NCBI GenBank assembly: GCA_946403855.1 | Contig: CAMJBH010000003.1 | Span: 62,001 to 126,000 of the forward strand | Direction of reading: 5' to 3' | From: an uncultured Bacteroidales bacterium | Lineage (GTDB): Bacteria > Bacteroidota > Bacteroidia > Bacteroidales > UBA932 | DNA: 64,000 nucleotides | Shown here: positions 55,228-63,741 of the stretch, one piece after another | How the letters are laid out: every line of letters starts with the position of its first letter | Position numbering within the stretch: position 1 is the first letter of the stretch | Program-made: the position numbers and the translations under genes | The notes under the pieces: model-generated | What the model was told of the DNA's origin: nothing | Database searches by the model: none | The model's input: the letters and a program-made list of their open reading frames with translations, nothing else

Positions 55228-56327
55228 TTTTTATAGTTTGTCTTATAAAACCTCTTTTTGATAACTTCTCCCGGGAATACATGCTTACGTATCCTCACCC
55301 ACAGGGGCGTGCCCAGGGCGGCGTAAGCGGAATCCACCAAAGCGAAGCAAATGCTCTTGTCCAATGTGATGGAATGATACCCGGTGGTGACGGTTCCGAC
55401 CTGGGTACCGTCTTCGAGTTCTACGGGATAGCCGGCACGCGGTATAGCATTGTCTTTCAGTTCAATGCCTACGATCTTGCGCTGCACGCCCTCCGCTTTC
55501 TGCTTTGCCAGCGCATCCTTGCCGATAAATTCGGGTTTGTCCAGTTTGCAGAACATGGAGAGGCCAGCCATGACGGGACTGATCTCCGGGCTGAGTTCGT
55601 CTCCGTAAAGCGGGAGACCCGCCTCGAAACGCAGCGTGTCGCGGCATCCCAGGCCGCACGGAGTCACGCCGTCTTCAAGCAGTACGGCCCAAAGATCGCG
55701 GATATTGTCCGGTGAAGCATAAATCTCGAAGCCGTCTTCCCCTGTGTATCCTGTACGGCTCACGATAACCCGTCCGCCTTCTTCGTCTTCAAGGTCGAAG
55801 AAAGTGTAGAATTCAAGGTCCCTCAAATCTTCCAGGCCGAACGCCTTGACAAGCGCATCTTCGGCGCCGGGGCCCTGGAGGGCGATCTGTCCCCAGGACT
55901 CGGAGTCGTTGAAAACTTCAACCTTATAATCTTTAGCCTGCTCCAGGAGCCAGTCGTAGTCTTTTTCGACATTCGCCGCATTGACCACCAGCAGATAACC
56001 GGATTCGAATTCCTTGTACACCAGCAGGTCATCGACTGTGCCGCCGTCAGGGTAGCACATCATGCCGTAAAGTATGCTCCCGGGCTCAAGCCCCCGTACA
56101 TCATTTGTAAAGACGTGATTGACAAACACTTCTGCATCCGGCCCGTCAACCAAGATTTCCCCCATGTGGGAAACGTCGAACATGCCTGCCGCATTGCGGA
56201 CTGCATTATGTTCCTGAATTATGCCGCTATACTGAATCGGCATGTCGAAGCCTGCGAAAGGGCTCATTTTTGCCCCAAGTGCGATATGCTCGTCGTGCAG
56301 GCAGGTGGTTTTCAGAGATTGGTCCAT
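55224..56327 (-). CDS. gcvT: aminomethyltransferase GcvT
   Basis: 367 residues from the ATG at 56327; the track's start at 56408 overlaps lplA and is rejected. The T-protein patterns GAKMSPFAGFDMPIQYSGIIQEHNAVRNAAGMFDVSHMGEI and VSRTGYTGEDGFEIYA are clear. It transfers the methylene unit to tetrahydrofolate and releases ammonia. It is the first gcv gene after the lipoate ligase, 22 bp downstream of it, and overlaps gcvH by 4 bp. Confidence 0.96.
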   Translation of the reverse strand: MDQSLKTTCLHDEHIALGAKMSPFAGFDMPIQYSGIIQEHNAVRNAAGMFDVSHMGEILVDGPDAEVFVNHVFTNDVRGLEPGSILYGMMCYPDGGTVDDLLVYKEFESGYLLVVNAANVEKDYDWLLEQAKDYKVEVFNDSESWGQIALQGPGAEDALVKAFGLEDLRDLEFYTFFDLEDEEGGRVIVSRTGYTGEDGFEIYASPDNIRDLWAVLLEDGVTPCGLGCRDTLRFEAGLPLYGDELSPEISPVMAGLSMFCKLDKPEFIGKDALAKQKAEGVQRKIVGIELKDNAIPRAGYPVELEDGTQVGTVTTGYHSITLDKSICFALVDSAYAALGTPLWVRIRKHVFPGEVIKKRFYKTNYKK

Positions 56328-56349
56328 AGTAGTGTCAAATATAGGAGTT

Positions 56350-57060
56350 TTATAGCGCTTTTCCAAGAATAAAAGCAGGATCGTCGTAGCTTTTTTGCAA
56401 TTCCTCAATCGCAGATATTTCCGCGTCGGAAAGGCAGCGGGAAGAATCGCAGAAATAATCGGTCAAGGTGGAGCCAAGGTCCTCGGCCTTGAGGCCGGGA
56501 ACAATGTCAGCCATATTTGCAACACGCTGACGCACAGACTTTACAGAATGTTTGGCAAGCTTTTCGGCACTGGGGGTGATGGCCATCTGGAGCATGTCCA
56601 GATCTACCGAATGCATAAGCGTACAATGCACGATACTGGCCGAAGGGTGGGCAAAAAAAGCACTCCCCGACACCTTACGGCCTCCGATAAGCACATCGTT
56701 GCGTCCGCTGACCTCTGCTGCGGGGCCGAACGATGACAGACATGCAGCGACTCGCTTAAGAAAAGCGGGGAACACCGTTTCCACCCCTCGTTCCTTTGTT
56801 ATATAAGAAAGCATGAGATTGCCGCGGTCTGCATAGACACAGCCTCCCCCGCTCCTGCGCCTGACGACATTAATCCCCTGCTCCCGGCAGAATTGGAGGT
56901 TAACTTCCGTTTCTATGTCCTGATTACGTCCGATTATGACAGTTGGGTCAACCTGCCAAACAAAAAAACCGCAGCCGTAGGCCGCAGCGACATACTCTTC
57001 CATGGCAAGAAAAAAGGACAGGGACCGCTTCTGTGCGCCAGGAAGAAGAATATTTTCCAT
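56350..57060 (-). CDS. lplA: lipoate-protein ligase A family
   Basis: 236 residues, single catalytic domain without the C-terminal accessory domain of E. coli LplA. RRRSGGGCVYADRGNLMLS and NDVLIGGRKVSGSAFF, with Lys129 as the likely catalytic residue, mark the family. It should attach lipoate (or octanoate) to GcvH, made just downstream. The lack of the second domain suggests either a partner or a lipoyl-relay role, so the exact reaction is open. Its start overlaps the upstream gene's stop (TAATG). Confidence 0.88.
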   Translation of the reverse strand: MENILLPGAQKRSLSFFLAMEEYVAAAYGCGFFVWQVDPTVIIGRNQDIETEVNLQFCREQGINVVRRRSGGGCVYADRGNLMLSYITKERGVETVFPAFLKRVAACLSSFGPAAEVSGRNDVLIGGRKVSGSAFFAHPSASIVHCTLMHSVDLDMLQMAITPSAEKLAKHSVKSVRQRVANMADIVPGLKAEDLGSTLTDYFCDSSRCLSDAEISAIEELQKSYDDPAFILGKAL

Positions 57061-57524
57061 TACTGGATGGTCTTCAGGTCCTTTTTCAGAATCATTTTAG
57101 GGTCCATCATGGACACCTTCTCAAAAAGGCGTATCCGATTCCCGAGGGAAAGATACACTTTATCTTCATGCTTTCCCTTACGCCACCATTTATAGAACCC
57201 GACAGGATCGTTCTCGTAAGGGATCTTGGCCACGATACCCGTACTGTAGCCCGGATAGTCTATAATAAGCTGAAGGCCCATAAAGCGCTTGTAATACTCA
57301 GGATCGGCCCTGCGAAGCTTACTAACCAAGGGATTGAGAACCTCGAAATTATCTACCTGTAACACCTTGTCTTTCACTATCATACGATGAATTCTCACAG
57401 GATCCGCATTGAGCCAGGCCCCCATCTTCATGGTAATGGGGCCCTCTTCCGTGTCGAGGGTAAGGCTGTCCGTCGAATAATAAATTTTCGAGGAGTCGAG
57501 AGGGAACAGTTCTTCAGCGGCCAT
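57060..57524 (-). CDS. unknown 154-aa protein heading the lipoate/gcv operon
   Basis: 154 residues from the ATG at 57524; the track's first codon is TTG. No signal peptide or membrane segment. It has a mixed alpha/beta character and a basic C-terminal half with PVGFYKWWRKGKHEDKVYLSL. I do not recognise a family. A TAAATTTG box at 57564-57557 gives a leader of about 28 nt, making this the first gene of the operon, and its stop overlaps the lplA start. The arrangement hints at a role in lipoate or glycine metabolism, without direct evidence. Confidence 0.7.
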   Translation of the reverse strand: MAAEELFPLDSSKIYYSTDSLTLDTEEGPITMKMGAWLNADPVRIHRMIVKDKVLQVDNFEVLNPLVSKLRRADPEYYKRFMGLQLIIDYPGYSTGIVAKIPYENDPVGFYKWWRKGKHEDKVYLSLGNRIRLFEKVSMMDPKMILKKDLKTIQ

Positions 57525-57552
57525 CAAAAAATCATCAATAGAGGTGTATCAG

Positions 57553-57583
57553 TTGGCAAATTTAAGAAATTTTTTTAGATTTG
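57553..57583. promoter_or_regulatory. overlapping divergent promoters
   Basis: Plus: TTG (57553-57555), exactly 20 nt, TAGATTTG (57576-57583), only 8 nt before the ATG at 57592. Minus: TAAATTTG (57564-57557) for the gene at 57524. The two promoters overlap on opposite strands, so their activities may exclude each other. Confidence 0.65.
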
Positions 57584-57591
57584 AACAGGTT

Positions 57592-58239
57592 ATGAACAAC
57601 ATTCTGAATTTTAGCGGCGTTTTTAACGATGAAAACTGGCTCCCCGAGGGGCTGTCATATTTCGATTTCCGCACCCTTGAAGGATGCAGCTGCTACTGCA
57701 GTCCAGAATCGGAAAGCATTATCAGAAAGGCAGTTACCGAATGCGGCAAAGCCGGCGTCTGTTGGATAGACACCGGCGATTACCACTACATAAGCCTGTT
57801 CCGCATCGAACTTCTCAAAGAGCCGTTCCTTCTCGCACTGTTCGACAATCACCCGGACGATGAACCGGATTCCCTGTCGAGCGGGCTGCTCAGTTGCGGG
57901 AACTGGGTCAAACAAGCCCGCGAGCGCATCTCGCTGATGAAAGGAGACTACCGCAACTCCGATTCCCTGCCAGGAACGCTGCCGGTATTCCTGTCAATAG
58001 ACCTGGACGTTCTTTCCAGAGATTTCGCAAGAACCGACTGGACACATGGGAACATGTCCGTGACCACCCTGCTTTCGAGCATAGACAAGATCAGGGAAAC
58101 TCACCCCATCGCCGGCGTCGATATATGCGGAGGGCTTACGGTCGCCAAAGGTGCCAGGGCAGAAGACCTCAGCATCAATGCCGGTACCCGGTCGCTGCTA
58201 TATTCTTACTTCCAAAGCCATCCACCCGTGTCAGGATAG
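57592..58239 (+). CDS. divergent arginase/ureohydrolase-fold protein
   Basis: 215 residues from the ATG at 57592. Metal-site echoes of the arginase family are present in order: GDYHY with His65 (family GGDHS), Asp85-x-His87-x-Asp89 in DNHPDD (family DAHxD), SIDLDVLSRD with Asp137/Asp139 (family SxDxDxxDP), and GVDICGG near 175. The protein is shorter than arginases (about 300), and the amino-acid-binding loops are not recognisable, so the substrate is unclear. It has its own promoter with a very short leader. The 3' end overlaps the convergent pilus gene by 34 bp. Confidence 0.7.
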   Translation: MNNILNFSGVFNDENWLPEGLSYFDFRTLEGCSCYCSPESESIIRKAVTECGKAGVCWIDTGDYHYISLFRIELLKEPFLLALFDNHPDDEPDSLSSGLLSCGNWVKQARERISLMKGDYRNSDSLPGTLPVFLSIDLDVLSRDFARTDWTHGNMSVTTLLSSIDKIRETHPIAGVDICGGLTVAKGARAEDLSINAGTRSLLYSYFQSHPPVSG

Positions 58240-60896
58240 AGCGCACCGTACTTCCAAATCACCAGATCATAGCCGGCGCCATACTCTTCGGGCACATGAT
58301 ATGAGTTATTCCCAGGAACGTCAAACGCGCCCAGCGATGATGTAAGGTCGATAAAGCCGAATCCGGGAGAAGATGTCTGCGTCAGGTATTCCCTGCTGTA
58401 ACCATATACGGTATAAAGCCTGGAGTACATACCTTTCAGCCGTTTTCCGCTTTCTGAAATGCCGCCGACGGCATTCTCTTCCAGATAGCGGAGCCTTCCG
58501 TCATCCAGCCTGGGGAAAGCCCATTCAACGCTCACATCGCAGCCTCCAGCGCCATTGTCTGCAGCAACTCCTCCTACGGCCAGATTCACCGTAAAGTCAA
58601 CTGAATAACGATAGTCCGACACAAATACTTCACCGGAATGGCGGTTGCGCATGGCCGGCGCAAAGGTGAAATAATGTTCAGGCATAGCTGTCTCAACATT
58701 ATCCGAATAAAGTATAGTCATCTCGACCGTATTATTGTCGGGATAGGAGAAACTGTACTTATTCTCCGAAGAGAAAGGATATACTCCCCTGGCGCTGGAA
58801 TAGTCATTGCCCCTGAGCACCATCCCGTCCAAGCGGAAAGAGTATTTCTCGTCATGGGTGCTTTGCCGGTACCATCTAGCCAGGGCCCAGCTGCTGCGTT
58901 CGCCAAGATGGCGGGACCCGCTGAAAGGCTCAGAAGTATAGAGTTCAGCCGTCGCCGGCAATACTCCGCACTCTCGGTCGTTCGGATATGCCGTCAATCG
59001 TTCCAGGCCTATCTGGCCTGAAGCAAAATCGTAGTTCTCGCTGATTGAGAGCCCACCGTAACTGAGTTTGGACAAATAAAATCCAAAACAGGTGTGCGTA
59101 TCTTCAAGATTAATACATGAAACGGCAGGATTCCCTCCGGAAGTTGCGGGACGCCAGCCACGGCCGTACATTCCCCTTTCCATGTACCTTTCTATCGATA
59201 CATCAAGCAATTCTTCATACAGTTCGGGCACAAAATCACTGTAAGCAAGCAGCCTGCCGTCCGTTCGGTAATAATATGGACCGCAATCGATGACACTGCC
59301 GTCTATAGGAAGGAATATTTTCTCGGAATCGAACCTGAGCAACGGTGCGACAGCCAGGAAAGGTATCCGGACGGCTTCGGTTCCGTCCACCTTGACACAA
59401 AGTTCATCCTCTCCCAGAGCCACTGCATCTACGTACCATTGCTGTCCGCCGGGATGGCTCACATCTGCCGCCCCGGTGGTCCCGCTTACCGTCACGCGGC
59501 CCTCGGGATACTTCCCCGTCCTACGGTCCAGGATCACAAGTTCCGCCCTCTGAGCCAGATACAGGACTCCCCCGCCCACGGCCCATGACGTTTCATAGTT
59601 TCCGGAAACAGGGCTTTTTACCGACAGCTCATGGCTTGTTGCCAATGCTCCGTCCCATGTCAGGGCATCGATCCGGAGAGAGGCGCCTTCCGGCGCTCCG
59701 TCGTGGATGCTGACCCCGAAAGTTTTGCCATCTGCGCCGGAGCTTACCGAAAAGCACATCAGGTCGCCGCTGAACGCATACGAATAATCTCCCGAAGCAT
59801 GGCTCAGATTGGTCACAAGTTCCACGGTCTCGTTCTCGCCGGGGCTTAGAGAGGCAGACTCTGGAACAAATTTCAGCACCCTCGAGTCCTGCAGGCGCCC
59901 GTCGATTTTCCAATCCGTCCGCAGGCAGCCTTCGTCAGTAAAGGTCAATTCGATGTAGTATTGGCCATTGCGCACGATATCAAAGTTCGCCGTGGCGTCC
60001 CGGCCCAGAAACAGCCGGGCCGTCAGAGATTCGCTTCGCACCGTGCCTGAGCTCCCCTCGTAAGTGCCGGTCAGTTCAAAATATGTGCAGTTATCCGGGT
60101 TGTATCCGGCAGAGCGCACTTTCTCCGGAACTTTGGAATCCGGATCGATATTGCCGGCCAGAATATCGCCCTGCAGATTTTCTAGCAAATAAAAATAGCT
60201 TGAATAAGTCCCGTCCGACGAGTTTATCCGCACAAGGTCACTCTCGGAGGCCATATCCCCCGCACAGGTAACTCCAGCGGCTTTGCCCTCCGAGAAGAAG
60301 GGGCAGATGGTATTCATCTGACGCACCGACATAGATGTAAACCTAATTTTGCCGTGCTTGAGCCGGGAAGTATTTATGGTGAAGTTGACCTTGGCGACAA
60401 GCCTTACCATAGGTATTTCCACCCGTGTGGTAGTGGGAGTTATGCACACGCGGCTGCGGCCCGACATCGGAAGGCCTTGACTGTTCCACTCAGATATTCC
60501 GTTCGTGCTGTACTCCAATTGAGATATGGCCGCAGAGAGGCTTGTGGGCAGTTTGCCGGGTATTGCATTGGCAACCGCCAGCACCTCATATGTTTTTCCG
60601 GCCTGGAGTTCAACCGTGCAGCGGCCGGTGCTTACGCCCGATCCGGAATAGCTCAGGTTGCGGGTCAAACCGTCCTGCAATTCACCATCCATGTAAAAAA
60701 ACACCACCGCGCTGCGGATTCCGTCTTCCGAAGCCGTGACGCTGCTTCTGGTATCCACGGCTGGCAGCCCGTCCCCCGACAACATTATACTGACATCCTG
60801 GAGGATCGGAGTCCCGGCCGGTTCGGGCAGTTCAGGGCCCCGAAGGCAAGAAACAGCAATCAGCAGCAGCGCAGACAATATTTGTACACGTCTCAT
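58206..60896 (-). CDS. large DUF4906-type fimbrial lipoprotein (pilus tip/minor subunit)
   Basis: 896 residues with lipobox AVSC (Cys17). The N-terminal third (about 30-340) is fimbrillin-like: VDTRSSVTASEDGIRSAVVFFYMDG and YEVLAVANAI match type V pilin domain 1. Then come Ig-like strands and a C-terminal region with ALARWYRQSTHDEKY and RNRHSGEVFVSDYRY, as in DUF4906 proteins. Large proteins in this operon position usually serve as tip or accessory subunits. It is the last gene of the pilus operon, 6 bp after the anchor gene, and overlaps the ureohydrolase-like gene tail to tail. Confidence 0.75.
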   Translation of the reverse strand: MRRVQILSALLLIAVSCLRGPELPEPAGTPILQDVSIMLSGDGLPAVDTRSSVTASEDGIRSAVVFFYMDGELQDGLTRNLSYSGSGVSTGRCTVELQAGKTYEVLAVANAIPGKLPTSLSAAISQLEYSTNGISEWNSQGLPMSGRSRVCITPTTTRVEIPMVRLVAKVNFTINTSRLKHGKIRFTSMSVRQMNTICPFFSEGKAAGVTCAGDMASESDLVRINSSDGTYSSYFYLLENLQGDILAGNIDPDSKVPEKVRSAGYNPDNCTYFELTGTYEGSSGTVRSESLTARLFLGRDATANFDIVRNGQYYIELTFTDEGCLRTDWKIDGRLQDSRVLKFVPESASLSPGENETVELVTNLSHASGDYSYAFSGDLMCFSVSSGADGKTFGVSIHDGAPEGASLRIDALTWDGALATSHELSVKSPVSGNYETSWAVGGGVLYLAQRAELVILDRRTGKYPEGRVTVSGTTGAADVSHPGGQQWYVDAVALGEDELCVKVDGTEAVRIPFLAVAPLLRFDSEKIFLPIDGSVIDCGPYYYRTDGRLLAYSDFVPELYEELLDVSIERYMERGMYGRGWRPATSGGNPAVSCINLEDTHTCFGFYLSKLSYGGLSISENYDFASGQIGLERLTAYPNDRECGVLPATAELYTSEPFSGSRHLGERSSWALARWYRQSTHDEKYSFRLDGMVLRGNDYSSARGVYPFSSENKYSFSYPDNNTVEMTILYSDNVETAMPEHYFTFAPAMRNRHSGEVFVSDYRYSVDFTVNLAVGGVAADNGAGGCDVSVEWAFPRLDDGRLRYLEENAVGGISESGKRLKGMYSRLYTVYGYSREYLTQTSSPGFGFIDLTSSLGAFDVPGNNSYHVPEEYGAGYDLVIWKYGALYPDTGGWLWK

Positions 60897-60902
60897 TTGT
60901 AT

Positions 60903-61676
60903 TCAATAATTGATTAGTTCATAGTTTTCTGTCTCCCAATCGGCCACTGTGATCAAGGCTCGCGACGAAGACAAATCGACAGTGAGAGCGATATCCAGCA
61001 GGTCAAGGTCATCGTACCGGTAGCCCGATTCCGCTATCATACGGCCTATCTCCACCATCATCGCCGGCTTGCCTGGTTGGAAAATATTCAATGACAATGC
61101 ATCGTCTATTTGTCTCGGGAGCCTTATACAGTATTCAGGGCAGGTTTCATCAACTATCGGAGAGCACGAGAATACACCTGGCACGGGAGACTGGTCGGTC
61201 AGGTCGTACCCGCATACCGGTCCCGTGACCGAGGCCTCGGCACCTTCGGGCATTCCGATAACGGTAAGGAACAAGCGGACAAAGTTTTTGTGCGGAGCTA
61301 CCAGACACTCGTATCTCTCTCCGCTCAGCGTGGCATATTCTCCGCAGCTATACACTTCGTCGCACTGGTTTTCGTACATAATGTCCAACAATCGCCCGTC
61401 CTTGGCATTCATATCGGTGATGCCTGAGAATACAGTCACTAGGGAGGGCTTGCGCGGGACGGTCATTGAGCACCGCCCCGCTTCAAAGTCCTCTCGGCTC
61501 AACATTCCCTGCTTCACCACAGAGCCCTCCTGGACGACGCTTACAAGCACGCTTCCTTCTGTCTTAAGAACATCCTCGGAGCGGACCACCAGCTCACACG
61601 GGCATACTGACCGGTCCTCTTTGACACTGCAAGCCAAAGGGAGAAGGGCGGCAATGAAACAGAAGAACTTACGCAT
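60903..61676 (-). CDS. FimB/Mfa2-family pilus anchor lipoprotein
   Basis: 257 residues. Lipobox LACS (about Cys16) is followed by VKEDRSVCPCELVV, the Cys-rich start typical of the FimB/Mfa2 family, and the late DIALTVDLSSSRALITVADWETENYEL resembles its C-terminus. In Porphyromonas, Mfa2 anchors the Mfa1 fimbria to the outer membrane and limits its length. The gene lies 2 bp after the pilin gene and 6 bp before the DUF4906 gene. Confidence 0.82.
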   Translation of the reverse strand: MRKFFCFIAALLPLACSVKEDRSVCPCELVVRSEDVLKTEGSVLVSVVQEGSVVKQGMLSREDFEAGRCSMTVPRKPSLVTVFSGITDMNAKDGRLLDIMYENQCDEVYSCGEYATLSGERYECLVAPHKNFVRLFLTVIGMPEGAEASVTGPVCGYDLTDQSPVPGVFSCSPIVDETCPEYCIRLPRQIDDALSLNIFQPGKPAMMVEIGRMIAESGYRYDDLDLLDIALTVDLSSSRALITVADWETENYELINY

Positions 61677-61678
61677 AG

Positions 61679-62725
61679 CTATTTGTATTCTTCGGTGTAT
61701 GAAGCGTCATCTTCCCATTCCGACACCTTTATATCGACAGTGAAGCTGATCGTCGATGATACCTCAGTATGCGGATCATCCGCAGAAGTGGAGCCGGGCT
61801 TTTTCAGGGTGAGCAGGCTTATATGATAGACCTTGTTGCGCACAAGGGGCTTGGAAGCGTCTTGGGGCAGGGATACAGGATAGTAGCATGTTCTTCCGCC
61901 ATAATCACATTCCAGAACCAGGCGGGTGCGCCTAGGAGTCCATGAGCCGCCATAGGTCGGATCCGTGCAATTATTCGGGAAGGCATAGAAAGAATGGGTT
62001 GTGGTGTAGCTTCCTCCTTCAGGCAGATCTATACTCAGCCCGTCATCTACAGTCATGGCCTTCACAGCAGGTGCAAGATCGATAGGAATCACACCCAACT
62101 TGTTGTACCATATATTCGACTGCTCGCCTTCGCATCCGATGCTGCACTTTCCGACCACATTGCTCAAATATATCTTTTTGATAGTGAGCGGAATGCCGGC
62201 ATAAGCTGTATTGGAGAAATCTCTTTTTATTCCGTCGATAACAACCTTACACGCCAAATGTTTGAGTTTAAGCTCCAGCGTTGCATCATCCAGGCTCACG
62301 GTCTTCTCCGCGGAAGCGCTCATAGTGAGTTTATTGATGGTATTGCTATCGAATTCGATTATGCGCGAACTCAAGTCGGCCGCAGTAGGAATAGACGATT
62401 CGCTGATCTTGGACAGCAGGTTTGCCACGGCCCACACAGTTTTCTTTCCGGGCAGCACATCGAGAGTCAGTTTTGTTGTGTTGGTGACCAGATTAGTCGA
62501 TTTTTCCAGCTTTCCGTCCTCGTTAAACACGACGACCTGCACGTTATAGATGTTTTTGTCTTCGTCGCCGGAGACAATGGCCCTGGTGCTTACGCTGCCC
62601 ACGCTCACGGTAAGCGGCACAGTGGCCGGAGCCGGTGTCTCTACGTAGATGTCTATATCTTTGGTACATGACAATGCAGCCATAGCCATGACGGCTGCTG
62701 AAAGAATATGGTAAATGTTTTTCAT
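61679..62725 (-). CDS. Mfa1-like type V pilin (fimbrillin)
   Basis: 348 residues with lipobox ALSC (Cys20). The propeptide ends at a probable Arg-gingipain-type cleavage site, STR48-A49, close to that of Mfa1 (Arg49) and FimA (Arg46). NIYNVQVVVFNEDGKLEKSTN is the conserved first strand of mature type V pilins. The C-terminal EVSSTISFTVDIKVSEWEDD would provide the donor strand after cleavage. It is the first structural gene of the operon, 12 bp after ssb. Confidence 0.85.
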   Translation of the reverse strand: MKNIYHILSAAVMAMAALSCTKDIDIYVETPAPATVPLTVSVGSVSTRAIVSGDEDKNIYNVQVVVFNEDGKLEKSTNLVTNTTKLTLDVLPGKKTVWAVANLLSKISESSIPTAADLSSRIIEFDSNTINKLTMSASAEKTVSLDDATLELKLKHLACKVVIDGIKRDFSNTAYAGIPLTIKKIYLSNVVGKCSIGCEGEQSNIWYNKLGVIPIDLAPAVKAMTVDDGLSIDLPEGGSYTTTHSFYAFPNNCTDPTYGGSWTPRRTRLVLECDYGGRTCYYPVSLPQDASKPLVRNKVYHISLLTLKKPGSTSADDPHTEVSSTISFTVDIKVSEWEDDASYTEEYK

Positions 62726-62737
62726 AGTGCGTTCCTC

Positions 62738-63085
62738 CTACATTTCATATTGAACTTCTGTATCCGAAGGCAGCATGGTAAGACGTGAACATATCACATC
62801 TACAGCCGTCCTCTCCACTCCGTCGATGCCGGTATAGCGCTGAACCTGGAGCCTGCCGAACACATGCGCCGCACGCCCTTTTTCGATTTTCTCCAGATCC
62901 TGCACGTTTTTGCCTTCAAAGGCTGTAACATTGTGCCATTGGGTCTCGATGACAGGAGCCCCTTCCTTGTTTTTGTAGGCCCTGTTCGTTACCAATGTGA
63001 ACTTTGCCATCTGCTTCTCGTTGATATGCTGGAAGCGGACACTTCCAACAATACCAAGCAGCTCGATCTTGTTGATTTGTTCCAT
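62738..63085 (-). CDS. ssb: short single-stranded DNA-binding protein
   Basis: 115 residues from the ATG at 63085; the track's longer start has no support. It has an OB-fold pattern: NKIELLGIVGSVRFQHINEKQMAKFTLVTNRAYKN then TQWHNVTAFEGKNVQ. The C-terminal acidic tip (DDDIPF type) of replication SSBs is missing; the protein ends TEVQYEM right after the fold. Such short forms are common in Bacteroidota as extra copies. It is separated by 12 bp from the pilin gene and is thus the first gene of the pilus operon. Confidence 0.88.
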   Translation of the reverse strand: MEQINKIELLGIVGSVRFQHINEKQMAKFTLVTNRAYKNKEGAPVIETQWHNVTAFEGKNVQDLEKIEKGRAAHVFGRLQVQRYTGIDGVERTAVDVICSRLTMLPSDTEVQYEM

Positions 63086-63375
63086 AAGTTTTTCATAATT
63101 TGATTTAACATTCGGACATCCCGGCAGCTCTTTGCGCCATCGGCCCGATTGCAAAGGAAGCGCATTTATTTGTACTGTACGCCTGCAGGGCCCTCCCTGG
63201 GCACATATTTTTACGATTTTTTAAGAATCCATGTCCCATTTAAAGAAATGTGCGCCTGATTCTTTAATCGAAAGAATTATTCATTATATAAACATCCGCA
63301 AAATGTGATTTACGATTTTTTAGTTTCCTTGCCGGGCTCATTTCATAGTGCGATATTTGGGCAAAATGGAAGACC
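63086..63375. other. 290-bp gap with divergent control signals
   Basis: No gene seen. It holds a 14-bp direct repeat TTTACGATTTTTTA (63210-63223, 63309-63322), a hairpin ATTCTTT-AATCG-AAAGAAT (63259-63277), and a plus-strand promoter TTG (63329-63331), 20 nt, GATATTTG (63352-63359) for the zinc-ribbon gene. The repeats may be regulator sites for the pilus operon. Confidence 0.5.
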
Positions 63376-63741
63376 ATGTATAAAATTACTGACGATCCCG
63401 AAATACATTGTCTGGAGTGCGGCGGTCCCATCTACGGGCGCCCGGACAAAAAGTTTTGCTCTCCATGCTGCAAAAACAAGTACCACGGGCACCTTCGCCA
63501 TGCCCGCGAAAAAGTTCGATCCAAAGAAATGGACATACTGGTGCAAAACTATTCCATTCTGGAAACGGCCCTATGCCTCAACGGAGGGCACGGGTCTATT
63601 GCAGCAATGGAGAGAATGGGCTTCAGACCGGAATATGTGACCCAGGTCATAAAAAAAGGAAAGCACCTGGAATACAGGTGCTTCGACTTCGCTTACAGTA
63701 TCTGCGGAGACAAGATCTCAGGCCTCAGAAAGCTCGGCTGA
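63376..63741 (+). CDS. zinc-ribbon protein, unknown function
   Basis: 121 residues. The N-terminal zinc ribbon has Cys pairs in HCLECGGPIYGRPDKKFCSPCCKNKYHG, a form common in short Bacteroidota proteins. The middle SILETALCLNGGHGSIAAMERMGFRPEYVTQV may be a helical interaction part. There is no signal peptide. A near-consensus promoter ends 16 nt before the ATG. The last 24 bp overlap the convergent bactofilin gene. Function unknown; nucleic-acid binding is possible. Confidence 0.7.
   Translation: MYKITDDPEIHCLECGGPIYGRPDKKFCSPCCKNKYHGHLRHAREKVRSKEMDILVQNYSILETALCLNGGHGSIAAMERMGFRPEYVTQVIKKGKHLEYRCFDFAYSICGDKISGLRKLG

Noticed and set aside
56336-56343. TATATTTG box just before gcvT
   Set aside because: It lies between closely spaced operon genes, would leave almost no leader, and has no -33 match; probably chance AT-rich sequence.
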